Source: an uncultured Pelagibacteraceae bacterium (GTDB lineage: Bacteria > Pseudomonadota > Alphaproteobacteria > Pelagibacterales > Pelagibacteraceae). From it: a stretch of 64,000 nucleotides of DNA. Positions 35,574 through 45,075 of this stretch are shown one piece after another. The DNA is taken from assembly GCA_902557215.1 (NCBI GenBank), contig CACDZM010000002.1, positions 62,001 to 126,000 on the forward strand, given 5' to 3'. The translations under genes and the position numbers were made by a program. The notes beneath the pieces were generated by a model. That model was not told the origin of the DNA, did no database searches, and saw only the letters and a program-made list of their open reading frames with translations. Each line of letters starts with the position of its first letter. Position 1 is the first letter of the stretch.

Positions 35574-36170
35574 ATGAATTATAGTTTTGAGTATATTGAC
35601 ATAATATTGCTTGCAATGATCGCTGGATTTATTTTTTTAAGATTGCGTGGTATTTTGGGAAAAAGAACAGGATTTGAGGGGAAAGCACCTCCACAATTTG
35701 AAGAAATTTTAAAAAATGTTAAATTAGATAAAAACTTAAAAGAAAGTCAAAGTTTTGATGAGAAAGCAAAAAAAGAATTTTTAAGCGGTGCTAAAATAGC
35801 GTATGAAACAATTATTACAGATTTTAGTGATAATGATAACAAGATAACAACCTCAAAGCCGCTTTTAAGTAACAAAATTTTTGATCAATTTAACGATGCT
35901 TTAAAGGAGAGAAACGCAAAAGGACATTATGCTGAAATAACTTTTATAGGTGTAAATTCTGCGATTATTAAAGAACATAAAAAGAATAACAATATTTTAC
36001 AAGTAACCGTAGATTTTGTAGGAGAGGTAATTACTTGTATAAGAGATAAAGAGAAAAAAATAATTTCAGGGAACCCAGAAAAGATAAAAAAAATATACGA
36101 TACCTGGGTTTTTTCAAGAGATACGAAATCAACAAATCCGAATTGGCAACTAGTAGACATACTAACTTAA
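35574..36170 (+). CDS. Tim44/TimA-like domain protein
   Basis: 198 residues from the ATG at 35574. The frame can open at TTG 35532, but the N-terminal membrane helix (IDIILLAMIAGFIFLRLRGI) follows naturally after the later ATG. LGKRTGFEGKAPPQF is the usual linker of alphaproteobacterial Tim44 homologues, and the C-terminal Tim44 domain runs from about AKKEFLSGAKIAYETIITDF to GNPEKIKKIYDTWVFSRD, ending NPNWQLVDI. A membrane-anchored protein in the inner membrane, related to the mitochondrial import component. Many alphaproteobacteria have mltA between this gene and smr; here smr follows directly. Confidence 0.92.
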   Translation: MNYSFEYIDIILLAMIAGFIFLRLRGILGKRTGFEGKAPPQFEEILKNVKLDKNLKESQSFDEKAKKEFLSGAKIAYETIITDFSDNDNKITTSKPLLSNKIFDQFNDALKERNAKGHYAEITFIGVNSAIIKEHKKNNNILQVTVDFVGEVITCIRDKEKKIISGNPEKIKKIYDTWVFSRDTKSTNPNWQLVDILT

Positions 36171-36584
36171 TTGAATAGCGGAATCTCAGATAAAGATAAA
36201 AAAGATTGGAAAAATTTTTTATCTAGCGATGAAAAATTACCTAATAAAGACGAAAAACTTTCAAACAAAAAAAAATTTTCAATAAAATCTTGTGATTTGC
36301 ATGGTTACTCATTAGATGAAGCAAATAATAAAATAAATGATTTTATTAAAGACTCTTATGAAAAAGGTGTAAAAAAATTAATAATTATTACTGGAAAGGG
36401 ATTACATTCGCAGAATGAAAAAGATCCATATATCTCAAAGAACTTAGGTATTCTTAAATATTCTGTTCCAGAATATATAAAAAATAGCGATGAATTAATG
36501 AGTTTAATTTCTCAAATAAAAGTAGCGGAAAATGAGGACGGGGGAAGCGGAGCTTTTTACGTATATTTAAAAAAAAAACTATAA
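36171..36584 (+). CDS. Smr-domain protein (MutS2 C-terminal type endonuclease)
   Basis: 137 residues. [20 protein letters not shown] gives the DLHG motif, [14 protein letters not shown] gives the TGxG motif, and [14 protein letters not shown] is the conserved end. Smr domains nick or cleave nucleic acids, in some cases mRNA at collided ribosomes. The start appears to be TTG at 36171, immediately after the Tim44 stop, so the two are coupled. It overlaps convergent hslU by six bases. Confidence 0.88.
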   Translation: MNSGISDKDKKDWKNFLSSDEKLPNKDEKLSNKKKFSIKSCDLHGYSLDEANNKINDFIKDSYEKGVKKLIIITGKGLHSQNEKDPYISKNLGILKYSVPEYIKNSDELMSLISQIKVAENEDGGSGAFYVYLKKKL

Positions 36585-37949
36585 AATAAATTTCGATAGA
36601 TCAGTATCTTTTACTAAATTATCTAGATTTTTATTTATGTAATCTTTATTGATAACTATTTTTTCGCCGGATTTATCTGTTGCTGTAAAGCTAATATCAT
36701 CAAGAATTTTTTCTATAATGGTATGCAATCTTCTTGCACCAATATTTTCTACTGATGAATTAACTTCTGATGCAATATTTGCGATTGTTTCTATTCCATC
36801 TTCAGAAAACTCAAGATCTACGTTTTCAGTTTTTAATAAAGCAATGTATTGTTTAATTAAACTGAAGTCAGGCTCTTTTAAAATCCTTTTAAAATCATCG
36901 CTAGTTAAAGCCTCAAGCTCTACTCTAATTGGAAGTCTACCTTGTAATTCTGGAAGTAAATCTGAAGGTTTAGCTAGTTGGAAAGCTCCAGATGCAATAA
37001 ACAATATATGATCAGTTTTGATTGGCCCATATTTTGTATTAACTGTAGTGCCCTCAATTAAAGGTAATAAATCTCTTTGGACTCCTTCTCTTGATACATC
37101 ACCGCCTACCCGGTCTGCCCTTCCAGAAATTTTATCAATTTCATCTAAAAAAACTATTCCGTTATTTTCTGTCGAAATTTTAGCTGCTTTTATAATCTTA
37201 TCCTGTTCAATTAGCTTATCTGACTCATCGTTTATTAATATATCGTGAGATTCTTTTACTGACATTTTTTTCTTTTTTTCCTTTGTGCCTATAGATTTCC
37301 CAAGCATCTCACCAATATTAATCATTCCAACATTTGCCCCAGGCATTCCTGGAATTTCAAATGAGGTACTGTTTCCCGTATCGCTTACAGCTATTTCAAT
37401 CTCGTTATCATCTAGATCACCATTTCGTAATCTTTTTCTAAAACTTTCTCGGGTTGCTAAGCTTGCTTTTTTTCCTACTAAAGCGTCTAAAACTTTTTCT
37501 TCTGCTAATTTTTGTGCTTGCGCATAAACTTCTTTTCTTTTTTTTACTTTTTCCATCGAAATCGCAATTTCGATCAAATCTCGAACTATTTGTTCCACGT
37601 CTCTACCTACATATCCAACTTCTGTAAATCTTGTTGCTTCAACCTTTACGAATGGTGCCTCAGCAAGTTTAGACAGTCTCCTTGAAATTTCAGTTTTGCC
37701 AACACCTGTTGGACCAATCATTAGAATATTTTTAGGTAACACTTCATTTTTCATTTCACCTTTTAAAGCTTGTCTTCTCCATCTATTTCTTAGAGCGACA
37801 GCAACAGCTCTCTTAGCTTTATTTTGACCGACTACAAATCTATCTAATTCAGAAACAATTTCTCTAGGTGATAATGAGCTTACTAATGAAGCTTCATCTT
37901 TCTGATTTTTATCTTTGGGATGTAATTGAGTTACGTTTGATTTATCCAT
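36579..37949 (-). CDS. hslU: ATP-dependent protease ATPase subunit HslU
   Basis: 456 residues. [21 protein letters not shown] at the N-terminus (split by family usage), Walker [20 protein letters not shown] (about 75-93), the [14 protein letters not shown] pore region, Walker [15 protein letters not shown] and C-terminal [13 protein letters not shown]. It ends LSKFIL, the tail that docks in HslV. It unfolds substrates for HslV. The start touches the hslV stop, so the operon is hslV-hslU. Confidence 0.98.
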   Translation of the reverse strand: MDKSNVTQLHPKDKNQKDEASLVSSLSPREIVSELDRFVVGQNKAKRAVAVALRNRWRRQALKGEMKNEVLPKNILMIGPTGVGKTEISRRLSKLAEAPFVKVEATRFTEVGYVGRDVEQIVRDLIEIAISMEKVKKRKEVYAQAQKLAEEKVLDALVGKKASLATRESFRKRLRNGDLDDNEIEIAVSDTGNSTSFEIPGMPGANVGMINIGEMLGKSIGTKEKKKKMSVKESHDILINDESDKLIEQDKIIKAAKISTENNGIVFLDEIDKISGRADRVGGDVSREGVQRDLLPLIEGTTVNTKYGPIKTDHILFIASGAFQLAKPSDLLPELQGRLPIRVELEALTSDDFKRILKEPDFSLIKQYIALLKTENVDLEFSEDGIETIANIASEVNSSVENIGARRLHTIIEKILDDISFTATDKSGEKIVINKDYINKNLDNLVKDTDLSKFIL

Positions 37950-38464
37950 TATATTTTTTCAACTTTAACATTCTCATTTGTAAATACGCAAATATCGGCT
38001 GCAACTTTTATAGCTTTCTTTGCAACTTCTTCTGCTGATATATTGCTTTCCATTAAAACTTTCCCTGCAGCTAAAGCATAATTTCCACCAGAGCCAATGC
38101 CAATTACATCTCCTTCAGGTTCAAGAACATCACCGGTACCAGAAATTATATAACTATTTTTTTTATCACCAACTGCCATTAGTGCTTCTAATCTTCTTAA
38201 ATATTTATCTGTTCTCCAGTCTTTAGCTAATTCAACAGCAGCTCTAGACAAGTTACCAGCATGTTTTTCTAATTTTCCCTCTAATCTTTCAAACAATGTT
38301 AAGGCATCAGCTGTTGATCCAGCAAAACCAGCTACAACATCTCTCTTATCAATTTTTCTGACTTTTGAGGCAGTGCTTTTTACGACAGTATTACCCATAC
38401 TTACTTGTCCGTCGCCAGCTACTACTACTTCATCGTTTTTTCTAACTAACACAATTGTTGTCAT
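37949..38464 (-). CDS. hslV: ATP-dependent protease subunit HslV
   Basis: 171 residues. After Met removal the N-terminal Thr-Thr-Ile-Val exposes the catalytic Thr ([21 protein letters not shown]), typical for this proteasome-like peptidase. [11 protein letters not shown] and [17 protein letters not shown] are conserved, as is [12 protein letters not shown]. No ribosome-binding site is visible before the ATG, and a heat-shock promoter ends only a few bases upstream, so the mRNA may be leaderless. HslV forms the proteolytic chamber used by HslU. Confidence 0.98.
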   Translation of the reverse strand: MTTIVLVRKNDEVVVAGDGQVSMGNTVVKSTASKVRKIDKRDVVAGFAGSTADALTLFERLEGKLEKHAGNLSRAAVELAKDWRTDKYLRRLEALMAVGDKKNSYIISGTGDVLEPEGDVIGIGSGGNYALAAGKVLMESNISAEEVAKKAIKVAADICVFTNENVKVEKI

Positions 38465-38470
38465 AGCTTA

Positions 38471-38499
38471 TAAATGGATATTAAATTTGATAGTTCAAG
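38471..38499 (-). promoter_or_regulatory. Heat-shock (RpoH) type promoter upstream of hslV
   Basis: On the minus strand CTTGAA (38499-38494), 13 bases, then ATCCATTTA (to 38471), close to the sigma-32 pattern CTTGAA-N13/14-CCCCATNTA. The predicted transcript would begin at or within a base or two of the hslV start codon. hslVU is a heat-shock operon in other bacteria, which supports the call. Confidence 0.55.
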
Positions 38500-38555
38500 C
38501 CCAGGTTTAGTATTATTGCCATAATTGAATAATATATGTATACCTGTTTTTAATT

Positions 38556-39146
38556 ATGAAGCGTAAAGGTAAAATAAGCAGGAAAACAAAAGAAACAAGC
38601 ATTAGTGTTGATTTAAATATTGATGGCAAAGGTAAATACAAAATTGACACAGGAATAGGTTTTTTAAACCATATGCTTGAACAACTATCGAAGCATTCTT
38701 CGATCGATATGAATATAAAAGCTAAAGGCGATACTCATATTGATTTACACCACACAACTGAAGATACAGGAATTGCTATTGGCGAAGCGTTAAAAAAAGC
38801 TTTAAAAAAATCTGTTGGAATTAAAAGATATGCTCATGCGATGATTCCAATGGATGAAACTTTATCACGTGTAGCAATTGATATATCAAATAGACCTTAT
38901 TTAATTTGGAAAGTAAATCTAAAAGTAGAAAAGCTTGGTGAGATGGACACTGAACTTTTTAAAGAATGGTTTCAAGCGTTTTCTCAAGCTGCTGGAATTA
39001 CTCTACACGTTGAAAATATTTATGGTGACAATAGTCACCACATTATTGAATCTTGCTATAAAGGACTAGCAAGATCATTAAGAACTGCATTAGAAATAGA
39101 TCCAAGGAATAAAAAAACAATTCCATCTACAAAAGGTTCTTTATAG
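38556..39146 (+). CDS. hisB: Imidazoleglycerol-phosphate dehydratase
   Basis: 196 residues; the single-function enzyme, without the phosphatase domain of E. coli His[38 protein letters not shown] and [19 protein letters not shown] contain the conserved metal-binding His and Glu residues. It dehydrates imidazole-glycerol phosphate. It leads the hisBHAFE run, in the order usual for alphaproteobacteria, and is divergent from hslV. Confidence 0.97.
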   Translation: MKRKGKISRKTKETSISVDLNIDGKGKYKIDTGIGFLNHMLEQLSKHSSIDMNIKAKGDTHIDLHHTTEDTGIAIGEALKKALKKSVGIKRYAHAMIPMDETLSRVAIDISNRPYLIWKVNLKVEKLGEMDTELFKEWFQAFSQAAGITLHVENIYGDNSHHIIESCYKGLARSLRTALEIDPRNKKTIPSTKGSL

Positions 39147-39151
39147 ATTTA

Positions 39152-39778
39152 ATGAACGTTACAATTGTTGATTATAAATCGGGCAATATAAGCTCGGTGA
39201 TAAACTCTTTTGAGGAAGTTGCTAAAGACAAAGTAAATATCGAGGTTACTTCGGATTTAAATAAGATAAAATCAAGTGATAAAGTAGTTTTACCTGGCCA
39301 GGGTTCTTTTAAAAGTTGTGTAGAAGCCCTTAATAATATTAATGGTCTTACAGATATACTTAATGAATTCGCAATAACTAATAAAAAACCTCTTCTTGGA
39401 ATTTGTGTAGGCCTTCAAATGTTTGCTGACATCGGTTATGAAGAAACTGAAACAAAAGGATTGGGTTGGATTGCAGGCAAAGTCTCAAAAATAGATAATC
39501 AAAATGGAAAATTTAAGCTTCCCCATATCGGATGGAATCAAATCAATATTGTAAAAGATAGTAAAATTTTTAAGGAAATAAACAATAATTCTCATATGTA
39601 TTTTGTTCACAGTTATGAATTTATTCCAGAAGATAAAAACGTGATATCAGCAACAACTGATTATTCGTCAAATATTGTTTGTTCTGTTGAAAAAGAAAAT
39701 ATTTTTGGAACCCAATTTCACCCTGAAAAGAGTGATACGATTGGACTTAAAATAATTGATAATTTTATAAATTTGTAA
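39152..39778 (+). CDS. hisH: Imidazole glycerol phosphate synthase, glutaminase subunit HisH
   Basis: 208 residues. A class I glutamine amidotransferase: VVLPGQGSFKSCVEALN, the nucleophile in LLGICVGLQMFADIGYE, and the His-Glu pair in GTQFHPEKSDTIGLKI. Delivers ammonia to HisF. It lies five bases after hisB and one base before hisA, in the his operon. Confidence 0.97.
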   Translation: MNVTIVDYKSGNISSVINSFEEVAKDKVNIEVTSDLNKIKSSDKVVLPGQGSFKSCVEALNNINGLTDILNEFAITNKKPLLGICVGLQMFADIGYEETETKGLGWIAGKVSKIDNQNGKFKLPHIGWNQINIVKDSKIFKEINNNSHMYFVHSYEFIPEDKNVISATTDYSSNIVCSVEKENIFGTQFHPEKSDTIGLKIIDNFINL

Positions 39779-39779
39779 A

Positions 39780-40496
39780 ATGAAAATATTTCCTGCAATA
39801 GATATTAAAGATAAAAAGTGTGTAAGATTAGTGAAAGGAGATTTTGACAACAAGACTGAGTATGATATGTCTCCAATTGAGCAAGCAGGAAAATATAAAG
39901 ATCATGGATTTAAAAATTTACACATAGTTGATCTTGATGGGGCTTTAACTGGTGAAACAGTAAATTTAGATATTATTCAGGATATAGCTGGTAAATTTAA
40001 TTTAAAGATTGAGGTAGGTGGTGGTGTTAGAAGTATTGATAGTATTCAAAAATACATCGATGCTGGTGTAGAGAAAGTAATTTTGGGGAGTGCTGCTATT
40101 AAAGACAAAAATTTTTTAAAAGAATCTTGTGAAAAATTTCAAAATTATATTGCTCTAGGTTTAGATGCTAAAGACGGGTATTTGTCAGTATCTGGATGGA
40201 AAGAAAGCTCTAATCAACTAACTTTAGATTACTTAAAAGAAATTAACGACTATGGTGTTAGTAGATTAATTTATACTGATATTAATAGAGATGGCATGAA
40301 ACAAAGTCCAAACTTTAATGAAACAATGAAAGTTGCTGAGATGTCAAACTGCCCCGTAATTATATCAGGTGGTGTTTCATCAATAAGTGATATTAAAAAA
40401 GCAAAGAATTTAAAAAATATTGAAGGTATAATAGTTGGTAAAGCTATTTATGATGGTGATATTAAATTAGAGGAGCTAGTGAGAGAAGATGCTTAA
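39780..40496 (+). CDS. hisA: 1-(5-phosphoribosyl)-5-[(5-phosphoribosylamino)methylideneamino] imidazole-4-carboxamide isomerase HisA
   Basis: 238 residues of a beta/alpha barrel. [20 protein letters not shown] contains the catalytic Asp, [13 protein letters not shown] and [10 protein letters not shown] are half-barrel phosphate sites, and [16 protein letters not shown] contains the second catalytic Asp. It performs an Amadori rearrangement in histidine synthesis. Overlaps hisF by eight bases. Confidence 0.97.
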   Translation: MKIFPAIDIKDKKCVRLVKGDFDNKTEYDMSPIEQAGKYKDHGFKNLHIVDLDGALTGETVNLDIIQDIAGKFNLKIEVGGGVRSIDSIQKYIDAGVEKVILGSAAIKDKNFLKESCEKFQNYIALGLDAKDGYLSVSGWKESSNQLTLDYLKEINDYGVSRLIYTDINRDGMKQSPNFNETMKVAEMSNCPVIISGGVSSISDIKKAKNLKNIEGIIVGKAIYDGDIKLEELVREDA

Positions 40497-41244
40497 GAAT
40501 AGAATTATACCTTGTTTAGATGTAAAGAACGGCCGAGTTGTTAAAGGTATTAACTTTGTTGATCTCAAAGATGCGGGAGATCCAGTTGAGCAAGCTAAAA
40601 TTTATAGTGATGGAGGCGCTGATGAAATTTGTTTTTTAGACATTACTGCTTCAAATGAAAATAGAGATACAATTTATGATGTTGTAAAGAAAACTTCAAA
40701 AAAATGTTTTGTACCGTTAACTGTAGGAGGCGGTGTTAGAAGTGTTGAGGATATCAACAAATTACTAAATTGTGGGGCTGATAAAGTTTCTATTAACACT
40801 GCAGCAGTTGAAAATTCAAAAGTTGTCATAGATAGTTCGAAAAAATTTGGATCTCAATGTATTGTAGTAGCAATTGACGCTAAAAAGAATGGAGATAAGT
40901 GGGAAGTTTTTACTCATGGAGGAAGAAATAATAGTGGTATTGACGCATTGGTGTATGCAGAAAAAATGGAAAATAACGGCGCAGGTGAATTATTGGTAAC
41001 TTCTATGGATAGAGATGGAACTCAAGTTGGTTATGATATTGAATTGATGTCTAAAATTTCATCAAGAGTAAATATTCCAGTTATTGCATCTGGCGGTGTA
41101 GGTAATTTAGATCACCTAGTAGATGGGATTAAGTTAGGAAAAGCTAGTGCGGTTTTAGCAGCCTCTATATTCCACTATGGGAAGCACTCTGTAAAAGAAG
41201 CTAAGGATTATTTGGACTCAAAAGGAATACCTGTTAGAATTTAA
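40489..41244 (+). CDS. hisF: Imidazole glycerol phosphate synthase, cyclase subunit HisF
   Basis: 251 residues. [19 protein letters not shown] (catalytic Asp), [31 protein letters not shown], and the second catalytic Asp in [16 protein letters not shown] are all present. With HisH it forms imidazole-glycerol phosphate and AICAR, which links to purine synthesis (purH elsewhere in this window). Overlaps hisA by eight bases and is two bases before hisE. Confidence 0.98.
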   Translation: MLKNRIIPCLDVKNGRVVKGINFVDLKDAGDPVEQAKIYSDGGADEICFLDITASNENRDTIYDVVKKTSKKCFVPLTVGGGVRSVEDINKLLNCGADKVSINTAAVENSKVVIDSSKKFGSQCIVVAIDAKKNGDKWEVFTHGGRNNSGIDALVYAEKMENNGAGELLVTSMDRDGTQVGYDIELMSKISSRVNIPVIASGGVGNLDHLVDGIKLGKASAVLAASIFHYGKHSVKEAKDYLDSKGIPVRI

Positions 41245-41245
41245 A

Positions 41246-41518
41246 ATGCTTAATACTTTAGAAAGCCTATTTATTCTTGCAAGAAAACGAAAAAAATCTC
41301 CAGTAAAGGGTTCTTACACAAATAAATTACTTAGTGATAAATCGTTGAGTAAAGAAAAGGTTCTAGAGGAAATTAATGAACTTATTGATTCGGTAGAAAA
41401 AAATTCAAACAAAATTCACGAAGCGGCTGATGTTTTTTATCATTTGATAATGTATTTAGAGGGAAATGATGTAAAAATTGAGGATGTAATGGAAGAACTT
41501 AATAAAAGAAAAAAATGA
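41246..41518 (+). CDS. hisE: Phosphoribosyl-ATP diphosphatase HisE
   Basis: 90 residues. SYTNKLLSDKSLSKEKVLEE and NKIHEAADVFYHLIMYLE contain the conserved helix with Glu, Ala-Ala-Asp and Tyr-His of the MazG-like HisE fold. It cleaves pyrophosphate from phosphoribosyl-ATP. HisI is not fused or adjacent. The stop overlaps the HIT gene start (ATGA). Confidence 0.92.
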   Translation: MLNTLESLFILARKRKKSPVKGSYTNKLLSDKSLSKEKVLEEINELIDSVEKNSNKIHEAADVFYHLIMYLEGNDVKIEDVMEELNKRKK

Positions 41519-41880
41519 GTTATGATGATAATAATATTTTTGCTAAAATTTTAAGAGGAGAAATTCCTTGTAAAAAAATTTATGAGGATGATCATATTTT
41601 GTCATTTCATGACATTAACCCGCAAAAAAAAATTCATGCATTAGTAATACCTAAAGGAAAATATATTGACCTTGATGATTTTAGTCAAAACGCCTCTCCA
41701 GAGGAAATGGTTGGTTTATTAAAAGGTATAAACATTGTAGCTAAAAAGCTTGGGATTTCCGTAAATACTGGCAAAGGATATAGAGCTCTATCAAATATAA
41801 GTGAACATGGAGGTCAAGAAGTACCCCATTTACATTTTCATTTGTTCGGTGGGGAAAGAATCGGTAAGATGGTTGAGTGA
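41515..41880 (+). CDS. HIT-family (HinT-like) nucleotide hydrolase
   Basis: 121 residues. IFAKILRGEIPCKKIYEDDHI is the standard opening, ALVIPKGKYIDLDD gives the HxLV-P region with Ala for the first His in the normal HxLVIPK pattern (IHALVIPK), and the triad HLHFHLFGGERIGKM ends the protein. HinT enzymes hydrolyse adenosine 5'-phosphoramidates. It is coupled to hisE upstream and to the GNAT gene downstream (GTGA), and follows hisE in many alphaproteobacteria. Confidence 0.93.
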   Translation: MSYDDNNIFAKILRGEIPCKKIYEDDHILSFHDINPQKKIHALVIPKGKYIDLDDFSQNASPEEMVGLLKGINIVAKKLGISVNTGKGYRALSNISEHGGQEVPHLHFHLFGGERIGKMVE

Positions 41881-42380
41881 GTAAAAAAGTTGAAAGAAAT
41901 TATCTAGAAATTAATTCGATTGAAGAATTGAATGGGCCAAACAATTTATCACCTGACTTTATCATTGAACTTGTTGAACCAGATGATTTTAAGCTTAATA
42001 AATTTTTTTATAAAAATATTGGCAAAAGTCATCATTGGGTAGATCGTTTAGTTTGGACCGATAAACAATGGATGAATTATACATCTGATAGAAATGTTAA
42101 AACTTTTGTTTTAAAGAAAAAGGATGATTTAGCAGGATATTTTGAGCTTATTGTGCATAAAGATAAAAATGAAGTTGAAATAGCTTATCTTGGATTACTC
42201 GAGGAATATCATAATCAAAAACTAGGCTCATTTCTTTTGTCTTCAGCAATTAGGAATTCATTTAAGGAAAAAACAAATAGAGTTTGGGTTCATACTTGTT
42301 CTTTAGATCATAAAAATGCTCTTAAAAACTATTTATCTAGAGGAATGAAAATTTTCAAAAAAGAAACAATATCAATTTAG
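41877..42380 (+). CDS. GNAT-family N-acetyltransferase
   Basis: 167 residues starting at GTG 41877, which overlaps the HIT stop. VEIAYLGLLEEYHNQKLGSFLLSSAI is the acetyl-CoA-binding motif A of GNAT enzymes (Q-xx-x-G form QKLG), followed by RVWVHTCSLDHKNALKNYLSRGM, the motif B region. The substrate cannot be inferred. The N-terminal ~65 residues include SHHWVDRLVWTDKQW, which recurs in alphaproteobacterial members of this group. Overlaps the convergent lolA by four bases. Confidence 0.85.
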   Translation: MSKKVERNYLEINSIEELNGPNNLSPDFIIELVEPDDFKLNKFFYKNIGKSHHWVDRLVWTDKQWMNYTSDRNVKTFVLKKKDDLAGYFELIVHKDKNEVEIAYLGLLEEYHNQKLGSFLLSSAIRNSFKEKTNRVWVHTCSLDHKNALKNYLSRGMKIFKKETISI

Positions 42381-42925
42381 TTTCGATCAGGTAGCTTAAA
42401 TAAGCTCCTTTCCAAATTCTTATTAAAAGAAACTGAGCTTAGGTAAGTGATACTCAGGTTTTGATATATATCTAGCGTTTGCCAACCGATTAAATTAAAA
42501 TTATTTATGTCAAAGAAAACATTTATCTCATTTTCATTTTCAGTAAATTTAAAGTTTATGAATTTTTTTTGAACAATTCTTGCCTCTAATTCATTTATTC
42601 TTTTTATCAAAAATTCTTTATCCAAAAGATAATTTAAGGGTGTTTTATCTAAAGAATATTTATAGTAACTTGCAGTTGTTTTAATTATTAATGACTTTCC
42701 GTCAGAAACTAAAATTTTTTGATTTCCTAAATTGTATTTACAGAATATTTTTTTTGGATATTGAATTGTGCAATTTCCATTCTCAATTTTTCCATTAATA
42801 TTTTGCTCAAAATTAAAATTGACATTTTCAATATTTTTCAAATTTAAAACTATATTTTCTTTGATATTTGCTGAAGTTTTAGATGCTAAGAAGATTACTA
42901 GCAATATATAAATATATTTTTTCAT
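42377..42925 (-). CDS. lolA: Outer-membrane lipoprotein carrier protein LolA
   Basis: 182 residues from the ATG at 42925, which overlaps the ftsK stop (TGATG); one extra TTG codon upstream is not needed. A signal peptide (MKKYIYILLVIFLASKTSAN) precedes a mature sequence with FNFEQNINGKIENGNC, YPKKIFCKYN and VSDGKSLIIKTTASYYKYSL, the LolA beta-sheet pattern. LolA shuttles lipoproteins from LolCDE to the outer membrane. ftsK-lolA is a conserved pair. Sequence is divergent but context is clear. Confidence 0.88.
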   Translation of the reverse strand: MKKYIYILLVIFLASKTSANIKENIVLNLKNIENVNFNFEQNINGKIENGNCTIQYPKKIFCKYNLGNQKILVSDGKSLIIKTTASYYKYSLDKTPLNYLLDKEFLIKRINELEARIVQKKFINFKFTENENEINVFFDINNFNLIGWQTLDIYQNLSITYLSSVSFNKNLERSLFKLPDRN

Positions 42926-45045
42926 CAAAGAACGTCACGCTTGCCAACATGATTTGCTTTACTAACAATTCCTTCTGCTTCCATCATATCTATTATTCTT
43001 GCAGCACGATTATATCCAATTTGTAGTTTTCTTTGTAAAAAAGAGGTTGATGCTTTTCCCTCTGATTTAATAATTTCAACAGCAGTTTGATAAAGATCAT
43101 CTTTATCTCCTTGATTCTTAGAATTGTCGCCTATTTCTTTCTCATCTGCAAAATTAAGAATTTCGTCTACATAGTCTGGTTCTGCTTGTGATCTTAAAAA
43201 ATTATTAATTTCTTCTATTTCAATATCAGAAACAAATGGAGCGTGTATTCTCATAATTCTATTTGCTGAGGACATATAAAGCATGTCACCTTTACCTAAT
43301 AATTGTTCGGCCCCCTGTTCACCTAAAATTGTTCTACTATCAATTTTAGAAGAAACTTGAAATGATATTCGAGTTGGAAAATTCGCTTTTATCGTTCCAG
43401 TAATAACATCTACACTTGGCCTTTGAGTAGCCATGATTATATGAATACCAGCAGCTCTAGCCATTTGAGATAATTTTTGAATATAATTTTCAATTTCTTT
43501 GCCTGCCACTAACATTAGATCAGACATTTCATCAACAACCACGACTATATATGGCATAGGAAGCTGATGTTTTGAATTGTAGCCATCTATATTTCTAACA
43601 CCTTCTTTGGTCATTAATCGGTATCGATTTTCCATTTCTTTAACGACCCAACCTAAAACCGAGGCTGCCTTTTTTGCTTCAGTAATTACTGGACATAATA
43701 AATGTGGAACACCCTCATATGTTGAAAGCTCTAACATTTTAGGATCAATTAAAATAAACTTACATCTTTCTGGAGTATGTTTAAATAGTAGGGAAAGTAT
43801 GATTGTATTAATACAGACTGATTTACCTGAGCCAGTTGTACCAGCTATTAATAAATGTGGCATCGAACTTAAATCACTTATTATTGATACTCCTGATATA
43901 TTCTTACCCAATGCTATTGGGAGTTTAATATCTTTCTTTTTAAAATCAGAGTTATTTAGTATTTCACTTAAATAAACATTTTCTCTTGAAGCTTTGGGCA
44001 GTTCAATACCAACAGTATTACTTCCAGGAATAGTAGAAATACGCGCAGACTCTGAACTGGTATTTCTTGCTATATCATCTGAGAGATTTATAATTTTTGA
44101 TACCTTTACACCAGCTGCAGGCTCAAACTCATTTAAGGTCACTACAGGTCCATGACTAATTTTTTTAATGCTTCCACTTACTCCAAAATCTAGAAGAATT
44201 TTTTCAAGAAAGTTTGCATCATTATTTTCATCGTTATGTGTTTTTTTTATTTCACTTTTTGTTGGTACATTTAATAAATTAAGCGATGGAATTTTGAATT
44301 TAGATTTCTTTAATTGGTTTGCATCAGCTTTGATGAAAGGTAAATCCTCTTGTATTAAATTTTTAATCTCATCCTGTGGTATGTATTCATTTATTATTTC
44401 ATTTTTATTTGTATAGTTTTTTTCCTTATTTTTAAAAAGTAATTTTGAAATATTTTTCATAAACAAGAAAAATTTTTTTGGATTGAAGTTAAAACTTAAA
44501 AGAAAAAATAAAATTATAGATATGCAAAAGACATAATAAAAAAAATTTTCATAGGGAATTGCACTTGATTTAATAAATATTTTACTTAAGTAATCACCTA
44601 CAAAACCACCATTTCCATTTATGTAAAGATAAAAAGCATCTTTGTAGAAATAGGAGAAAAACAAAGCACCTAAAATCGAGTAAATAATAATATAAAACGT
44701 ATTTTCAATTAAAAAAAATATTTTTTTTTCTTTCACAACTCTTATTCCAGAAAAAAAATAAGTTAAAGGAATTAAAAAAGAGATAAGCCCCAAAGATTGA
44801 AAGAAAAAATCTGATATATAGCTCCCGTGAAATCCTAAAAGATTTTTTATTTTTGTGTTATCGCTAAATATAAAATTTGGATCTGAGGGAGAATATGAAA
44901 GTAAAGCGATTAATAGTAAAATTCCAAATACAGAGATTAGTATACCTATAATTTCGATTATTTTATTGGTAATAAAAATTAATAATGAATTAGCTATTTT
45001 TTTTATATCCATATTTGATGAATCAAATTTACCACTTTGTATCAT
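42925..45045 (-). CDS. ftsK: DNA translocase FtsK
   Basis: 706 residues. Four hydrophobic segments in the first ~190 residues anchor it in the membrane, a short Lys/Asn-rich linker follows, then the motor domain with Walker A LLIAGTTGSGKSVCINTII (about 400), Walker B region YIVVVVDEMSDLMLVAG and ATQRPSVDVITGTIKANFP. The C-terminal gamma winged helix reads FLQRKLQIGYNRAARIIDMM. It pumps chromosome ends toward dif at the septum. The linker is short compared with E. coli. Coupled to lolA. Confidence 0.97.
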   Translation of the reverse strand: MIQSGKFDSSNMDIKKIANSLLIFITNKIIEIIGILISVFGILLLIALLSYSPSDPNFIFSDNTKIKNLLGFHGSYISDFFFQSLGLISFLIPLTYFFSGIRVVKEKKIFFLIENTFYIIIYSILGALFFSYFYKDAFYLYINGNGGFVGDYLSKIFIKSSAIPYENFFYYVFCISIILFFLLSFNFNPKKFFLFMKNISKLLFKNKEKNYTNKNEIINEYIPQDEIKNLIQEDLPFIKADANQLKKSKFKIPSLNLLNVPTKSEIKKTHNDENNDANFLEKILLDFGVSGSIKKISHGPVVTLNEFEPAAGVKVSKIINLSDDIARNTSSESARISTIPGSNTVGIELPKASRENVYLSEILNNSDFKKKDIKLPIALGKNISGVSIISDLSSMPHLLIAGTTGSGKSVCINTIILSLLFKHTPERCKFILIDPKMLELSTYEGVPHLLCPVITEAKKAASVLGWVVKEMENRYRLMTKEGVRNIDGYNSKHQLPMPYIVVVVDEMSDLMLVAGKEIENYIQKLSQMARAAGIHIIMATQRPSVDVITGTIKANFPTRISFQVSSKIDSRTILGEQGAEQLLGKGDMLYMSSANRIMRIHAPFVSDIEIEEINNFLRSQAEPDYVDEILNFADEKEIGDNSKNQGDKDDLYQTAVEIIKSEGKASTSFLQRKLQIGYNRAARIIDMMEAEGIVSKANHVGKRDVL

Positions 45046-45075
45046 CTAATTTTTGTTGTTAAAATTAAAATAATT

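Noticed and set aside
38516..38544. TTGCCA-N17-TATACC as the hisB promoter
   Set aside because: Both hexamers are weak matches (-10 at 4 of 6). In AT-rich DNA many such pairs exist, and the predicted leader would be only a few bases long.
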